This document shows, piece after piece, positions 24,534 to 33,177 of a DNA stretch of 39,210 nucleotides. A program made the translations under genes and the position numbers. Each line of letters begins with the position of its first letter. Position 1 is the first letter of the stretch. This DNA comes from Bacillota bacterium. Lineage in GTDB: Bacteria > Bacillota > Bacilli > Paenibacillales > Paenibacillaceae. Below the pieces are notes generated by a model. It was not told the DNA's origin. It searched no databases and saw only the letters and a program-made list of their open reading frames with translations. The stretch is from positions 1 to 39,210 of the forward strand of contig JAEZCJ010000139.1 of assembly GCA_023433615.1 (NCBI GenBank). The letters are read 5' to 3'.

Positions 24534-24722
24534 GATGATGACCTCCCCTTGCATTTACGGCATTTCAAGTTCACGTCAAGCTGAACGAAGAAGACTACGC
24601 TTTCATTATGCGAAGGAAGCCCTTTCGGAACAACGTGCATTTCTTTGCATCCCTCACCGTTGTTTACTTCTTCGAATCGGAGTGCCGCGAACAGCCATTC
24701 CCTATCGCGCACAACCTATAAT

Positions 24723-24783
24723 TTGACGGGTTGAACAGCTAGCCTCTGACAGGTTGTGACTCTCGGATTGTAAGCGCTACACT
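24723..24783 (+). promoter_or_regulatory. Promoter of the sugar-uptake array with direct-repeat operator C and cre-like site
   Basis: TGACGGGTTG (24724-24733) repeats as TGACAGGTTG (24747-24756), 23 bases apart. TTGTGA (24754-24759) and TACACT (24778-24783) form an 18-base-spaced promoter overlapped by the proximal repeat. TGTAAGCGCTACAC (24769-24782) overlaps the -10 and matches a cre site except in its last two positions, so CcpA repression is plausible. The whole element lies between the divergent AraC gene and the binding-protein gene. Confidence 0.55.
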
Positions 24784-24819
24784 TTCGTTGTAGTCAATCT
24801 CAATAAGGGGGATTCAAGA

Positions 24820-26211
24820 ATGCGGATTCGCAACATGATGGTGTTGTTGTGCGCGTTGATGCTCGTGCTCGCGGCATGCAGCAGCGGTTCGAACACAGGC
24901 AACAATGCTACAAACAACGGAACCACGAACAACGGAGCTTCGAACAACGGAGCAGGGAACAGCACGAACACGCCTGCCAACACGGACACCGGTGAAGAAG
25001 AAGTAACGGGTACGCCTGAGATGGATTTCGACTTGGGCGGCAAGACGATCAAGATCGTGTCCTGGTGGGACATGACGATCGGGGAAGACAATCCGGACAA
25101 CATCGCGCGCAAGGCTAACTTGGAAGCGCTGATGGCTAAGCATAACTTCAAGGTCGAATACATCGCGATCGATTACGGCGAGTATCAACAGAAAGTTACG
25201 GCTTCGCTGCTGGCAGGCGAGCCGATCGGCGATATCGTCCGTCTCGGCAAAACCTACACGGTGCCGACGCTGGTCAAGCAGGATCTGCTCTGGCCGATCG
25301 ACGAGTATACGAAGAACGAACGTGCCTTCAACCAGAACATGACGAACAACCTCTATACGTATGAGGGAAGAGGCTACGGCTTCACGGAAGATCAAGCGAA
25401 CCTCGTGCAAGGCATCTTCTACAACCGGACGCTGCTCGGACAGCTCGGCATCAAGTCGCCGCAAGAGTTCGTCAACGAGGATAACTGGAACTGGGAGACG
25501 TTCATCCAGACCGCGAAGGACGCGAACAAGGACACGAACAACGACGGCAAGCTGGACACGTGGGGACTCGCGAATCCATCGCTTCTGGACCAAGCGCTGT
25601 ACTCCAACAAGACGGAACTGACCAAGGGAGACAAGCATAATCTGGACGATCCTGCGCTCTTGGAATCGCTCAATTTCGTCTCCCGGATGGCAACCGAGCA
25701 ATTCGCAAGACCGACGGAGGGCGGCGACTGGACCGAACCGGGTCAATTTTTCCGCCAAGGCAACACCCTTATGTATGCAGGCGCGATGTGGGAAATCGGC
25801 GGCTTGAAGACGGATATGCCGGACTATGACATCGGCTTCGTGCCGTTCCCTAAGGGCCCGAGCGCAACCGAATACTACTCCTATGAAGGACTTCTCCAAG
25901 CGCTGACGATTCCGAAGGCCATCGAGAACCCTGAGCAGCTGATGTACATCTGGGAGAAAATCAACGACATCGAATCGATGTACGATTACCCGGGCCAAGC
26001 ATCGTTCGAGTCGAATTTCTCCAACGAGGACGACATCAACAACGCCAAGATGGTACAGCCGAATCTGCTCGTGCTTGACCATAACACGTTCCCGAACCTC
26101 GGATACTACGACTTCCTTGGCGAACTGAACGCCGGAACATCGGTATCGACAGTCGTCGAGAAGTATAAGCCGGTATTCCAAGCAGCGATTGACGAGGTAT
26201 ATGGCAAGTAA
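24820..26211 (+). CDS. Sugar ABC transporter substrate-binding lipoprotein
   Basis: The 463-residue product has a lipoprotein signal (LVLAACSSG; lipidated cysteine at about residue 20), a 40-residue Asn/Thr/Gly-rich flexible linker, then a type-1 solute-binding fold from about residue 65. Seen segments include KIVSWWDMTIGEDNP, GEPIGDIVRL and DANKDTNNDGKLDTWGLANP, the last typical of extracellular sugar-binding proteins of Bacillota. It would hand oligosaccharides to a permease pair in the array; which pair is not determined. A strong terminator follows it, and the other array genes lack an obvious promoter, so partial read-through would yield more binding protein than permease. AAGGGGG precedes the ATG. 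Confidence 0.92.
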   Translation: MRIRNMMVLLCALMLVLAACSSGSNTGNNATNNGTTNNGASNNGAGNSTNTPANTDTGEEEVTGTPEMDFDLGGKTIKIVSWWDMTIGEDNPDNIARKANLEALMAKHNFKVEYIAIDYGEYQQKVTASLLAGEPIGDIVRLGKTYTVPTLVKQDLLWPIDEYTKNERAFNQNMTNNLYTYEGRGYGFTEDQANLVQGIFYNRTLLGQLGIKSPQEFVNEDNWNWETFIQTAKDANKDTNNDGKLDTWGLANPSLLDQALYSNKTELTKGDKHNLDDPALLESLNFVSRMATEQFARPTEGGDWTEPGQFFRQGNTLMYAGAMWEIGGLKTDMPDYDIGFVPFPKGPSATEYYSYEGLLQALTIPKAIENPEQLMYIWEKINDIESMYDYPGQASFESNFSNEDDINNAKMVQPNLLVLDHNTFPNLGYYDFLGELNAGTSVSTVVEKYKPVFQAAIDEVYGK

Positions 26212-26230
26212 TAGTTAGGCGGTAGCAAGG

Positions 26231-26280
26231 CCGGCAGTCCCTATGTAGAGCGATCTATCTGGGGACTGCCGGAAGTTTTT
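26231..26280 (+). terminator. Intrinsic terminator, probably leaky, inside the uptake array
   Basis: CCGGCAGTCCC (26231-26241) pairs with GGGACTGCCGG (26262-26272), followed after AAG by five Ts. It separates the binding-protein gene from the rest. With no evident promoter in the 30 bases before the next gene, I infer partial read-through. Confidence 0.85.
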
Positions 26281-26311
26281 CCAACATGCATGCTGCAGGA
26301 GGGGAGAAGCG

Positions 26312-29206
26312 TTGAGCATCCGTAAGAAGAATTACGTCATCGCCATACTGGTACTTGCCGTATTTTTTTTGTCCATTTGGGCTATCAACCCTTCGAATTC
26401 GCCGAATACCGGGTTCGTTCAAGCGGCGATGGCTGACTTCACAGCCGTAACGGACGCGGATGCGGAGGATGGATACGACCATTACCTGAAGCGCCACACG
26501 CAGGCGGAACGGCCGGATCAGGTCATCCGCATCGAGGGAGAGCATTATGCCGGCACAGCCGGAGATGGATTCACGATCGAGCAAGGGCTTCAAGGTCTCG
26601 ACGGCACTGCGGTCATCACGCCGGAATCGGGAGACATCCATTGGGATATTCCGGTGGGCAAGGCAGGGTTGTACAATGTCCGCATCCATTATTTGCCGAT
26701 TGAGGGCAAGAGCTCGGCAATCGAGCGGCAGGTTGCCATCAATGGCGAGGTTCCGTTCCATGGCGCGGATATCGTGCTGTTCGATCGTGTCTGGGGCGAC
26801 CGGCTTGACGAGATACAGCGAGACGATAGGGACAATGAACTGCGGCCGCGGCAGATCGAACGGCCGATATGGCAGACCGCGTCCATCACGGACAGATACG
26901 GTTATTACGACGAGCCGTACTCCTTCTATTTTGAACAAGGAACGCAGACGTTGACATTGACGGCACTTCGAGAGCCGATGGCAATCGATTATATCGAATT
27001 GTACCAGGAGCAGGAATTGAAGACGTATGAACAATTGAAGCGCGAATACGACAATAGCGGGCTGAAGCCCGTTAAGGATCAATATATGGTGATTCAGGCG
27101 GAGAAAGCGACTTACAAGTCGTCTCCTACGCTCTACCCGGTATCCGACCGATCCAGCCCGACTGTCATCCCGTACAACGTATCCAAGATCCGGGTCAATA
27201 CGATCGGAGGCTTGAATTGGAAGCTGCCGGGACAGTGGATCGAATGGGAGATCGAAGTGGAAGAGGACGGGCTGTATCAGATCGCGCTGAAGCAGAAGCA
27301 GGATCAGCTGCGCGGGGTCTACGCGACGCGAAGCCTGATGATCGACGGCGAATATCCGTTCAAGGAAATGAAGCGCCTTCGGTTCGACTTCGACATGGAT
27401 TGGAAGATGCGCGTACTGGGCGAAGAGGAACCCTATCTCTTCCATCTGACGGAAGGCAAGCACCGGATCCGCATGATGGTCTCGCTCGGCGAGATCGCGC
27501 CGCTGCTCCGAACGATCGAGTCCAGCGTGCTGCAGCTGAACGAGATGTACCGCAAAATTCTGATGATTACGTCCAATACGCCGGACCCGCTCCGCGACTA
27601 TCAGCTGGAGAAGCGGATTCCGGACATGACGAGCGTGTTCAAGGAGCAAGCCGAGACGATTCGGAGCGTAGCCGATTATCTGGAGAAGTCGACCGGTGAG
27701 AAAAGCGATAAGGTCGCGGTGCTGCACACGATGGTGCGCCAGCTTAACGAGATGACGAAATATCCGGAGACCGTGCCGAACCGTTTGAACTCGTTCAAGA
27801 TCAACGTCGGCGGGCTCGGAACCTGGATGCTCACGGTACGCGAGCAGCCGTTGACGCTGGATTACTTGATCGTAGCGTCCCCCGACAAGAAGCTGCCGAG
27901 CGCGGAAGCGAGCCTCCTGGCGGAAGTGAAGCATGAACTTGGCGCCTATATTGCCTCCTACACCGAGGATTACGACAGCATAGGCAATACCTCGGAGGGG
28001 CAGCGCACGATTACGGTATGGATCACGACGGGTCGCGACCAAGCTCAGGTGCTGAAGGGCTTGATCGACGATTCTTTCACGCCGGAGTCGGGCATCTCCG
28101 TCCAACTGCGGCTCGTGCCGCCTAACATCCTGCTGCCGGCTACGCTGGCCGGCGAAGGGCCGGACGTGGCCATGCAGATCGGCGAGGACGTGCCGGTGAA
28201 CTATGCGATGCGCGGCGCGGCAGCGGACTTGACGGCGTTCGCGGATTACGAAGAGGTCGCCTCAAGGTTCCGCGACAGCGGCCTTACGCCGTACAAGTAT
28301 GACGGCGGCGTCTACGCGCTGCCGGAGCAGCAGTCGTTCCCGATGCTGTTCTATCGCAAGGACATCTTGGCAGAGCTTGGATTGACGCCGCCGGAGACTT
28401 GGCAGGACCTCTACAACATGATCTCGGTCCTGCAGAAGCACAACATGGAGTTCTGGCTGCCGATCGAAGGGACCAATGCCAGCCTGGTGCCGAATGCCGC
28501 CTTCGCCGCGCTGCTGTATCAGAACGGCGGCGAATTTTACCGGGACGGCGACAAGAAGAGCGCGCTCGACACCGATATCGCGATGGATCAGTTCAAGAAG
28601 TGGACGCAATTCTATACCAACTATAAGTTCCCGCTCCTCGCGGACTTCCCGAACCGGTTCCGGACGGGCGAGATGCCGATCGGGATCGCGGACTACACCA
28701 CCTATAACATGCTTACCGTTCTGGCGCCGGAGATCAAGGGGTTGTGGGAATTCACGCTCGTTCCCGGCACGGAGCAGGCGGACGGTTCGATCAATCATGA
28801 AGTCGCGAGCCATACGACCGCTGTCATGCTGCTCGAGAACGCCAAGGACAAGGACGCGGCATGGTCGTTCATGAAGTGGTGGACGGACAAAAACACGCAG
28901 ATCGCTTACGGGCGCGAAATGGAAGGCTTGATGGGCGAAGCGGCCCGTTATCCGACAGCCAATGTGGAGGCGCTTGAGGAACTGCCGTGGCCGGTCAAGG
29001 ATTACAACAACCTGGAGAGCCAATGGCAATGGGTGCGGGGCATTCCGCAGGTGCCGGGCGGCTACTTCACGGGCCGGCATCTGGACAACGCCTTCCGTAA
29101 AGTCGTCAACGCAAGCGAGAACCCCCGGGAAGCGCTGTCCGATTATGTGCTGTACATCAACGACGAAATCGCCATCAAGCGCAAAGAGTTTAATCTACCG
29201 AACTAG
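26312..29206 (+). CDS. Carbohydrate-binding-module/solute-binding fusion protein
   Basis: The 964-residue product has an N-terminal signal or anchor helix (about residues 8-26) with no lipobox. Two beta-rich domains follow (about 65-235 and 255-430), each opening with an RIEGEHYAG or VIQAEKATY segment like CBM6/CBM35-type modules, and containing GLYNVRIHY or GLYQIALKQ and a strand ending in AIDYIELY. A helical connector (about 430-510) leads to an extracellular type-1 solute-binding domain (about 565-950; GEGPDVAMQIGED, GGVYALPEQQSFPMLFYRKD, PPETWQDLYNMI). Ordinary sugar-binding proteins have 400-560 residues, so roughly half of this one is extra. It likely captures long or insoluble glycan and offers it to the permeases encoded 17 bases later. 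The start is TTG after AGGGGAGAA; ligand is unknown. Confidence 0.82.
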   Translation: MSIRKKNYVIAILVLAVFFLSIWAINPSNSPNTGFVQAAMADFTAVTDADAEDGYDHYLKRHTQAERPDQVIRIEGEHYAGTAGDGFTIEQGLQGLDGTAVITPESGDIHWDIPVGKAGLYNVRIHYLPIEGKSSAIERQVAINGEVPFHGADIVLFDRVWGDRLDEIQRDDRDNELRPRQIERPIWQTASITDRYGYYDEPYSFYFEQGTQTLTLTALREPMAIDYIELYQEQELKTYEQLKREYDNSGLKPVKDQYMVIQAEKATYKSSPTLYPVSDRSSPTVIPYNVSKIRVNTIGGLNWKLPGQWIEWEIEVEEDGLYQIALKQKQDQLRGVYATRSLMIDGEYPFKEMKRLRFDFDMDWKMRVLGEEEPYLFHLTEGKHRIRMMVSLGEIAPLLRTIESSVLQLNEMYRKILMITSNTPDPLRDYQLEKRIPDMTSVFKEQAETIRSVADYLEKSTGEKSDKVAVLHTMVRQLNEMTKYPETVPNRLNSFKINVGGLGTWMLTVREQPLTLDYLIVASPDKKLPSAEASLLAEVKHELGAYIASYTEDYDSIGNTSEGQRTITVWITTGRDQAQVLKGLIDDSFTPESGISVQLRLVPPNILLPATLAGEGPDVAMQIGEDVPVNYAMRGAAADLTAFADYEEVASRFRDSGLTPYKYDGGVYALPEQQSFPMLFYRKDILAELGLTPPETWQDLYNMISVLQKHNMEFWLPIEGTNASLVPNAAFAALLYQNGGEFYRDGDKKSALDTDIAMDQFKKWTQFYTNYKFPLLADFPNRFRTGEMPIGIADYTTYNMLTVLAPEIKGLWEFTLVPGTEQADGSINHEVASHTTAVMLLENAKDKDAAWSFMKWWTDKNTQIAYGREMEGLMGEAARYPTANVEALEELPWPVKDYNNLESQWQWVRGIPQVPGGYFTGRHLDNAFRKVVNASENPREALSDYVLYINDEIAIKRKEFNLPN

Positions 29207-29223
29207 TCAGGGGGTGGAATCCG

Positions 29224-30180
29224 ATGCAAGCAGAGACAACTCGCCAGGTCGCGCCAAGCCTCGCCCATCCGAAGAAGCTGTCCCGACTGGCGCAGGGAAT
29301 AAGCGAGCTTCGCAGGAACAAGCATTACTACCTGCTCATGAGTCCGTATATGCTGATTTTCTTCACGTTCACGGTCATTCCGGTCGTGTTCTCGCTCATT
29401 CTTAGCTTCTTCTATTTCAATATGCTGGAGTTTCCGCGCTTCGTCGGCTGGCAGAATTACGCCAGGCTGCTGCTTGACGACGACGTGTTCATGATCGCCC
29501 TGAAGAATACGTTTATGTTCGCGTGTCTGACGGGTCCGATCAGCTATGTGGCCTGTTTCCTGTTCGCATGGATCATCAACGAGCTATCGCCCAAAGTGCG
29601 CGCATTCATGACGCTGATCTTCTATGCGCCGTCGATCTCGGGCAACGTCTTCTTCATCTGGCTCATCGTGTTCTCCGGCGACAGCTACGGCTACATGAAC
29701 GGATTCCTGATGGATTACGGCTTCATCTTGGAGCCGATTCAATGGCTGACGAACGAGAAATATATATTGCCGATCGTCATCCTCGTGCAGCTGTGGCTGA
29801 GCCTCGGCACGAGCTTCCTGGCCTTCATCGCAGGGCTGCAGACGATTGACCGGACGCTGATCGAAGCGGGTGCCGTGGACGGGATCAAGAATCGCTGGCA
29901 GGAACTGTGGTTCATTACGCTGCCCTCCATGCGTCCGCAGCTCATGTTCGGCGCGGTCATGCAGATTACCGCGTCCCTTGCCGTGGCCGACATCGCGATC
30001 GCGCTGGCCGGCTTCCCGAGCGTCAACTACGCGGCACATACGATCGTCACGCATCTGATGGATTACGGCACCATCCGCTTCGAGATGGGCTACGCATCGG
30101 CGATCGCGACGGTGTTGTTCGGGATCATGATCGGGACGAACATGCTGACACAGAAATTGCTGCGAAAGGTAGGAGAGTGA
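29224..30180 (+). CDS. Sugar ABC transporter permease, MalF/LplB type (first pair)
   Basis: The 318-residue inner subunit has six predicted membrane helices after a cytoplasmic N-terminus. The ATPase-docking EAA loop reads EAGAVDGIKNRWQELWFITLP (shown by its key EAG...G...I.LP pattern near residues 215-235). It begins 17 bases after the fusion binding protein and ends two bases before the next permease, so the three belong together. It carries oligosaccharide across the membrane with the partner permease and an ATPase not encoded here. Confidence 0.92.
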   Translation: MQAETTRQVAPSLAHPKKLSRLAQGISELRRNKHYYLLMSPYMLIFFTFTVIPVVFSLILSFFYFNMLEFPRFVGWQNYARLLLDDDVFMIALKNTFMFACLTGPISYVACFLFAWIINELSPKVRAFMTLIFYAPSISGNVFFIWLIVFSGDSYGYMNGFLMDYGFILEPIQWLTNEKYILPIVILVQLWLSLGTSFLAFIAGLQTIDRTLIEAGAVDGIKNRWQELWFITLPSMRPQLMFGAVMQITASLAVADIAIALAGFPSVNYAAHTIVTHLMDYGTIRFEMGYASAIATVLFGIMIGTNMLTQKLLRKVGE

Positions 30181-30182
30181 CC

Positions 30183-31058
30183 ATGGTCATGAAAATGGTG
30201 GCGGTCTTGCGGGCGCCAAGGAAGCTGAACCGCTCGTTCACCGTCAGCTTCCTGCTGTTCGCGCTCCTTGCCGTCTTCGGGGCGTTCTCGGCATTGCCGC
30301 TCGTCTACGCGGTGAACAATGCCTTCAAGCCGCTGGATGAGTTGTTCATCTTCCCGCCGCGCTTCTTCGTGTTCAATCCGACGCTGGACAATTTCTTCGA
30401 TCTGTTCGCGTTGATGGGCAATTCGTGGGTGCCGCTATCGCGCTACATCGCCAATACGCTGCTCATCACGCTGGTCGGGACGGTCGGGCATATCCTGCTC
30501 GCTTCCGCGGCGGCATACCCGCTGGCGAAGTATCGGTTCGCGGGCTCGAAGACGCTGTTCTCCATCGTCGTGCTGTCGCTGATGTTCTCGGGTCACGTAA
30601 CGGCCATTCCGAACTACATGGTCATGTCCTGGCTCGGCTGGATCAACACGCATGCGTCGATTATCGTGCCGGCGCTCGCGTTTCCGCTCGGACTGTTCCT
30701 CATGAAGCAGTTCATGGAGCAGATCCCGGATGCGCTGCTCGAGGCTGCGAAGATCGACGGCGCGAACGAATACCGGATCTATTGGAGCATCGTCATGCCG
30801 AACGTCAAGCCGGCATGGCTGACGCTCATGATCCTCCAGTTCCCGATGCTGTGGGGGACGGACGGCGGCAACTTCATCTATAGCGAGAACCTGAAGACGC
30901 TTCATTACGCACTAGGCCAGATTATAGCCGGAGGGATCGCGCGGGCAGGCGTCGGTGCAGCCGTCGCGCTGCTGCTCATGATCGTTCCGATCACGCTCTT
31001 CATCATCTCGCAGAGCAGCGTCATCCAGACGATGGCGACCTCCGGGATGAAGGATTAG
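30183..31058 (+). CDS. Sugar ABC transporter permease, MalG/YtcP type (first pair)
   Basis: From ATG 30183, 5 bases after AGGAGAG, the product has 291 residues with six membrane helices. The EAA loop is EAAKIDGANEYRIYWSIVMP, near residues 185-205. An open frame reaching back into the previous gene has no start signal and is not used. Together with the preceding permease it forms the heterodimeric channel. The next gene follows without a terminator. Confidence 0.92.
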   Translation: MVMKMVAVLRAPRKLNRSFTVSFLLFALLAVFGAFSALPLVYAVNNAFKPLDELFIFPPRFFVFNPTLDNFFDLFALMGNSWVPLSRYIANTLLITLVGTVGHILLASAAAYPLAKYRFAGSKTLFSIVVLSLMFSGHVTAIPNYMVMSWLGWINTHASIIVPALAFPLGLFLMKQFMEQIPDALLEAAKIDGANEYRIYWSIVMPNVKPAWLTLMILQFPMLWGTDGGNFIYSENLKTLHYALGQIIAGGIARAGVGAAVALLLMIVPITLFIISQSSVIQTMATSGMKD

Positions 31059-31075
31059 AAGGGGGCGTGCACACG

Positions 31076-32542
31076 ATGAGACATAAGAGAGGTAGACGGG
31101 TGCTGTTCCTTGCCGTGCTGATCGGCCTGATCGGCAGCGGATTGGGCTTAAGCGGGACTGCGGTCCAGGCAGGCGAAGGCGAAGCTTCCTATAACTATTC
31201 GTTCTGGGGAGACACGGTAGCTTCGCCTGCGGCCTATGAAGCGACGACGCTGTTAGACGGCGCCAAGCTGGGCGTAGGGCCGTTCAAGGAACCGAGCGAT
31301 ATGCATGTCACGCCTGACAATGAGATCTATGTCCTGGACTCCGGCAACAATCGGATCGTCGTGCTGGATAAAGCGTTCCGGCATACGGCGACGATAGACG
31401 GGTTCGATCAGGGCGGGGAGCCGGGCACGTTCTCGAATCCCCAAGGGCTGTTCGTCACCGAACAGAAGCATCTCCTGATCGCCGATACGGGCAATCGACG
31501 CGTCGTCCATCTCGATCAGAACGGGGACCTGGTGAAGATCATCGATTCGCCGGAGTCGGAGCTGCTGCAGGCGAACTTCACGTTCCAGCCCGTCCGCGTC
31601 GTCATGGATAAGGCGCAGCGCATCTATGTCATGTCGACCGGCGTGTTCGACGGTTTCATGGAATTCAATACGGAAGGCGCATTCACGACGTTCATCGGCG
31701 CGAACCGCGTATGGGTCGATCCCGTCGAGCTGTTCTGGAAGCGACTGTCCACGCGGGAGCAGCGCAGCCGGATGGTGATGTTCACGCCGACCGAATTCAC
31801 GAATCTGGACATGAACGACGAAGGCTTCATCTATGCGACGAACGGCGATATTTTCGGCAACACGATCAAGAAGCTGAACGCGCAGGGCAACGACATTCTG
31901 CGGCGGACCGGCTACTTCAATCCGATCGGCGACATCCGCTATACGAACGATATCGGCCCATCCAGGCTGATCGATATCGACGTGACGGACAGCGAGATCT
32001 ACTCCGTGCTCGACTCCAAGCGGGGACGGGTGTTCACGTACAACGGCGACGGCCATTTCATGTACGTGTTCGGCGGACTCGGCAACAAGATGGGCGAATT
32101 CAATACGCCGACCGCTATCGAGCGGGTCGGGGACGATTTCCTCGTCCTGGATAAGGCTTTCGGGGAGATTACGGTATTCCGGACGACCGACTACGGACGC
32201 GTCCTGAACGAAGCGGTACGCAGCTACTACAGAGGCGACGAAGAGAATGCCTTCCGGTTGTACATGGAGACGATCAATAAGAATGCCAATCTGGAATTCG
32301 CCTATTCCGGCATCGGCAAAGCGCTGCTCCGGCAGGGCGAATACAAGGAGTCGCTGCCCTATTTTAAGCGAAGCTTGGATCAAGCCGGCTATTCCAAGGC
32401 ATTCCTTCTCTATCGCAAGCAGGTGCTGCGCGAGCACTTTCCGGTCATCATGACGGTGATCGTCATCGTGGTCCTCGGCGGGATCGTCGTCCGGAAGGTC
32501 TTGAAGAAGACGGGGAGAAAGAGGGTCGTTACGATTGAATAA
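31076..32542 (+). CDS. Exported NHL-repeat/TPR protein with C-terminal membrane anchor
   Basis: I recognise the architecture, not a named function. From ATG 31076 (10 bases after AAGGGGG; a GTG at 31067 is too near that site) the 488-residue product has a signal peptide ending near VQA-GE. NHL-type beta-propeller repeats cover about residues 60-355 (PSDMHVTPDNEIYVLDSGNN, NPQGLFVTEQKHLLIADTGN and others). About 70 TPR-like residues follow (YSGIGKALLRQGEYKESLPY), and a C-terminal membrane helix (about 460-478) ends in a basic tail. The propeller therefore faces outward. It is embedded in a sugar-transport operon and overlaps the YIP1-like gene. It may bind glycan or organise the transporter, by inference from context. 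Confidence 0.75.
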   Translation: MRHKRGRRVLFLAVLIGLIGSGLGLSGTAVQAGEGEASYNYSFWGDTVASPAAYEATTLLDGAKLGVGPFKEPSDMHVTPDNEIYVLDSGNNRIVVLDKAFRHTATIDGFDQGGEPGTFSNPQGLFVTEQKHLLIADTGNRRVVHLDQNGDLVKIIDSPESELLQANFTFQPVRVVMDKAQRIYVMSTGVFDGFMEFNTEGAFTTFIGANRVWVDPVELFWKRLSTREQRSRMVMFTPTEFTNLDMNDEGFIYATNGDIFGNTIKKLNAQGNDILRRTGYFNPIGDIRYTNDIGPSRLIDIDVTDSEIYSVLDSKRGRVFTYNGDGHFMYVFGGLGNKMGEFNTPTAIERVGDDFLVLDKAFGEITVFRTTDYGRVLNEAVRSYYRGDEENAFRLYMETINKNANLEFAYSGIGKALLRQGEYKESLPYFKRSLDQAGYSKAFLLYRKQVLREHFPVIMTVIVIVVLGGIVVRKVLKKTGRKRVVTIE

Positions 32543-33161
32543 AGAGCTGATCAAATACCCGTTATACGTGACCGTTCATCCGTTCGACGGCTTCTGGGAT
32601 CACAAATACGAGCGCGGCAGAAAAATGAATCTGATCATCTCCTTCGCGATCTTGTTCCTGCTCGTTCTCTCGAACATCATGAGCAGCCAATACAGCGGAT
32701 TCCTGGTCAATCTGTACAATCCGAGCGAGATGAACAGCTTGATGGAGATCCTGTACATCGTCGTGCCGGTCTTGTTCTGGTGCATCGCGAATTGGTCGCT
32801 CACGACGCTGATGGACGGCGAAGGCAAGTTCGTGGAGATCTTCACCTCGACCTGCTTCGCGCTCGTGCCGATGCTCTTGATCAACTTCCCTTGGATCTGG
32901 CTCAGCAACGTGATCTCGCTGCAAGAGACGTCGTTCTATTACTTCTCGAGCAGCGTTGCGCTCGGCTGGTCCATGTATCTGCTCTTCGTCGGGAACATGA
33001 CGGTGCATCAATACACGCCGTCCAAGACGATCGGTACCATCGTCCTGACCGTGGTCGCCATGGGGTTCATGGCGTTCCTCTGTCTCTTGTTCTTCAGCTT
33101 GATCCAGCAGATCGTGTCATTCATTACCGTCATCTATCAAGAATTCGTGATGCGCAACTAA
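32535..33161 (+). CDS. YIP1-like multi-pass membrane protein
   Basis: The 208-residue product has a short cytoplasmic N-terminus with YPLYVTVHPFDGFWDHKYE, which resembles the entry segment of bacterial YIP1-family proteins, then about five membrane helices (including LIISFAILFLLVLSNIM, IVVPVLFWCIANWSL and TIVLTVVAMGFMAFLCLLFF). YIP1 proteins have no settled function in bacteria. I take TTG 32535 as the start since the conserved segment would be lost with later starts; AAGAGGG lies 9 bases upstream. The 8-base overlap with the NHL gene suggests that the two membrane proteins are made together and may form a complex. Confidence 0.72.
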   Translation: MNKELIKYPLYVTVHPFDGFWDHKYERGRKMNLIISFAILFLLVLSNIMSSQYSGFLVNLYNPSEMNSLMEILYIVVPVLFWCIANWSLTTLMDGEGKFVEIFTSTCFALVPMLLINFPWIWLSNVISLQETSFYYFSSSVALGWSMYLLFVGNMTVHQYTPSKTIGTIVLTVVAMGFMAFLCLLFFSLIQQIVSFITVIYQEFVMRN

Positions 33162-33177
33162 GGGAGGAGAGAGAGAC

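Noticed and set aside
13554..24722. Shared GCACAACCTATA at 13554 and 24711
   Set aside because: A 12-base match is expected by chance many times in a window of this size, and the two contexts differ.
24814..28105. Long minus-strand open frames opposite the binding-protein and fusion genes (455 and 616 codons)
   Set aside because: They are rich in Arg, Val and His, lack ribosome-binding sites and known domains, and lie opposite strongly supported genes. GC-rich antisense frames of this kind are common.
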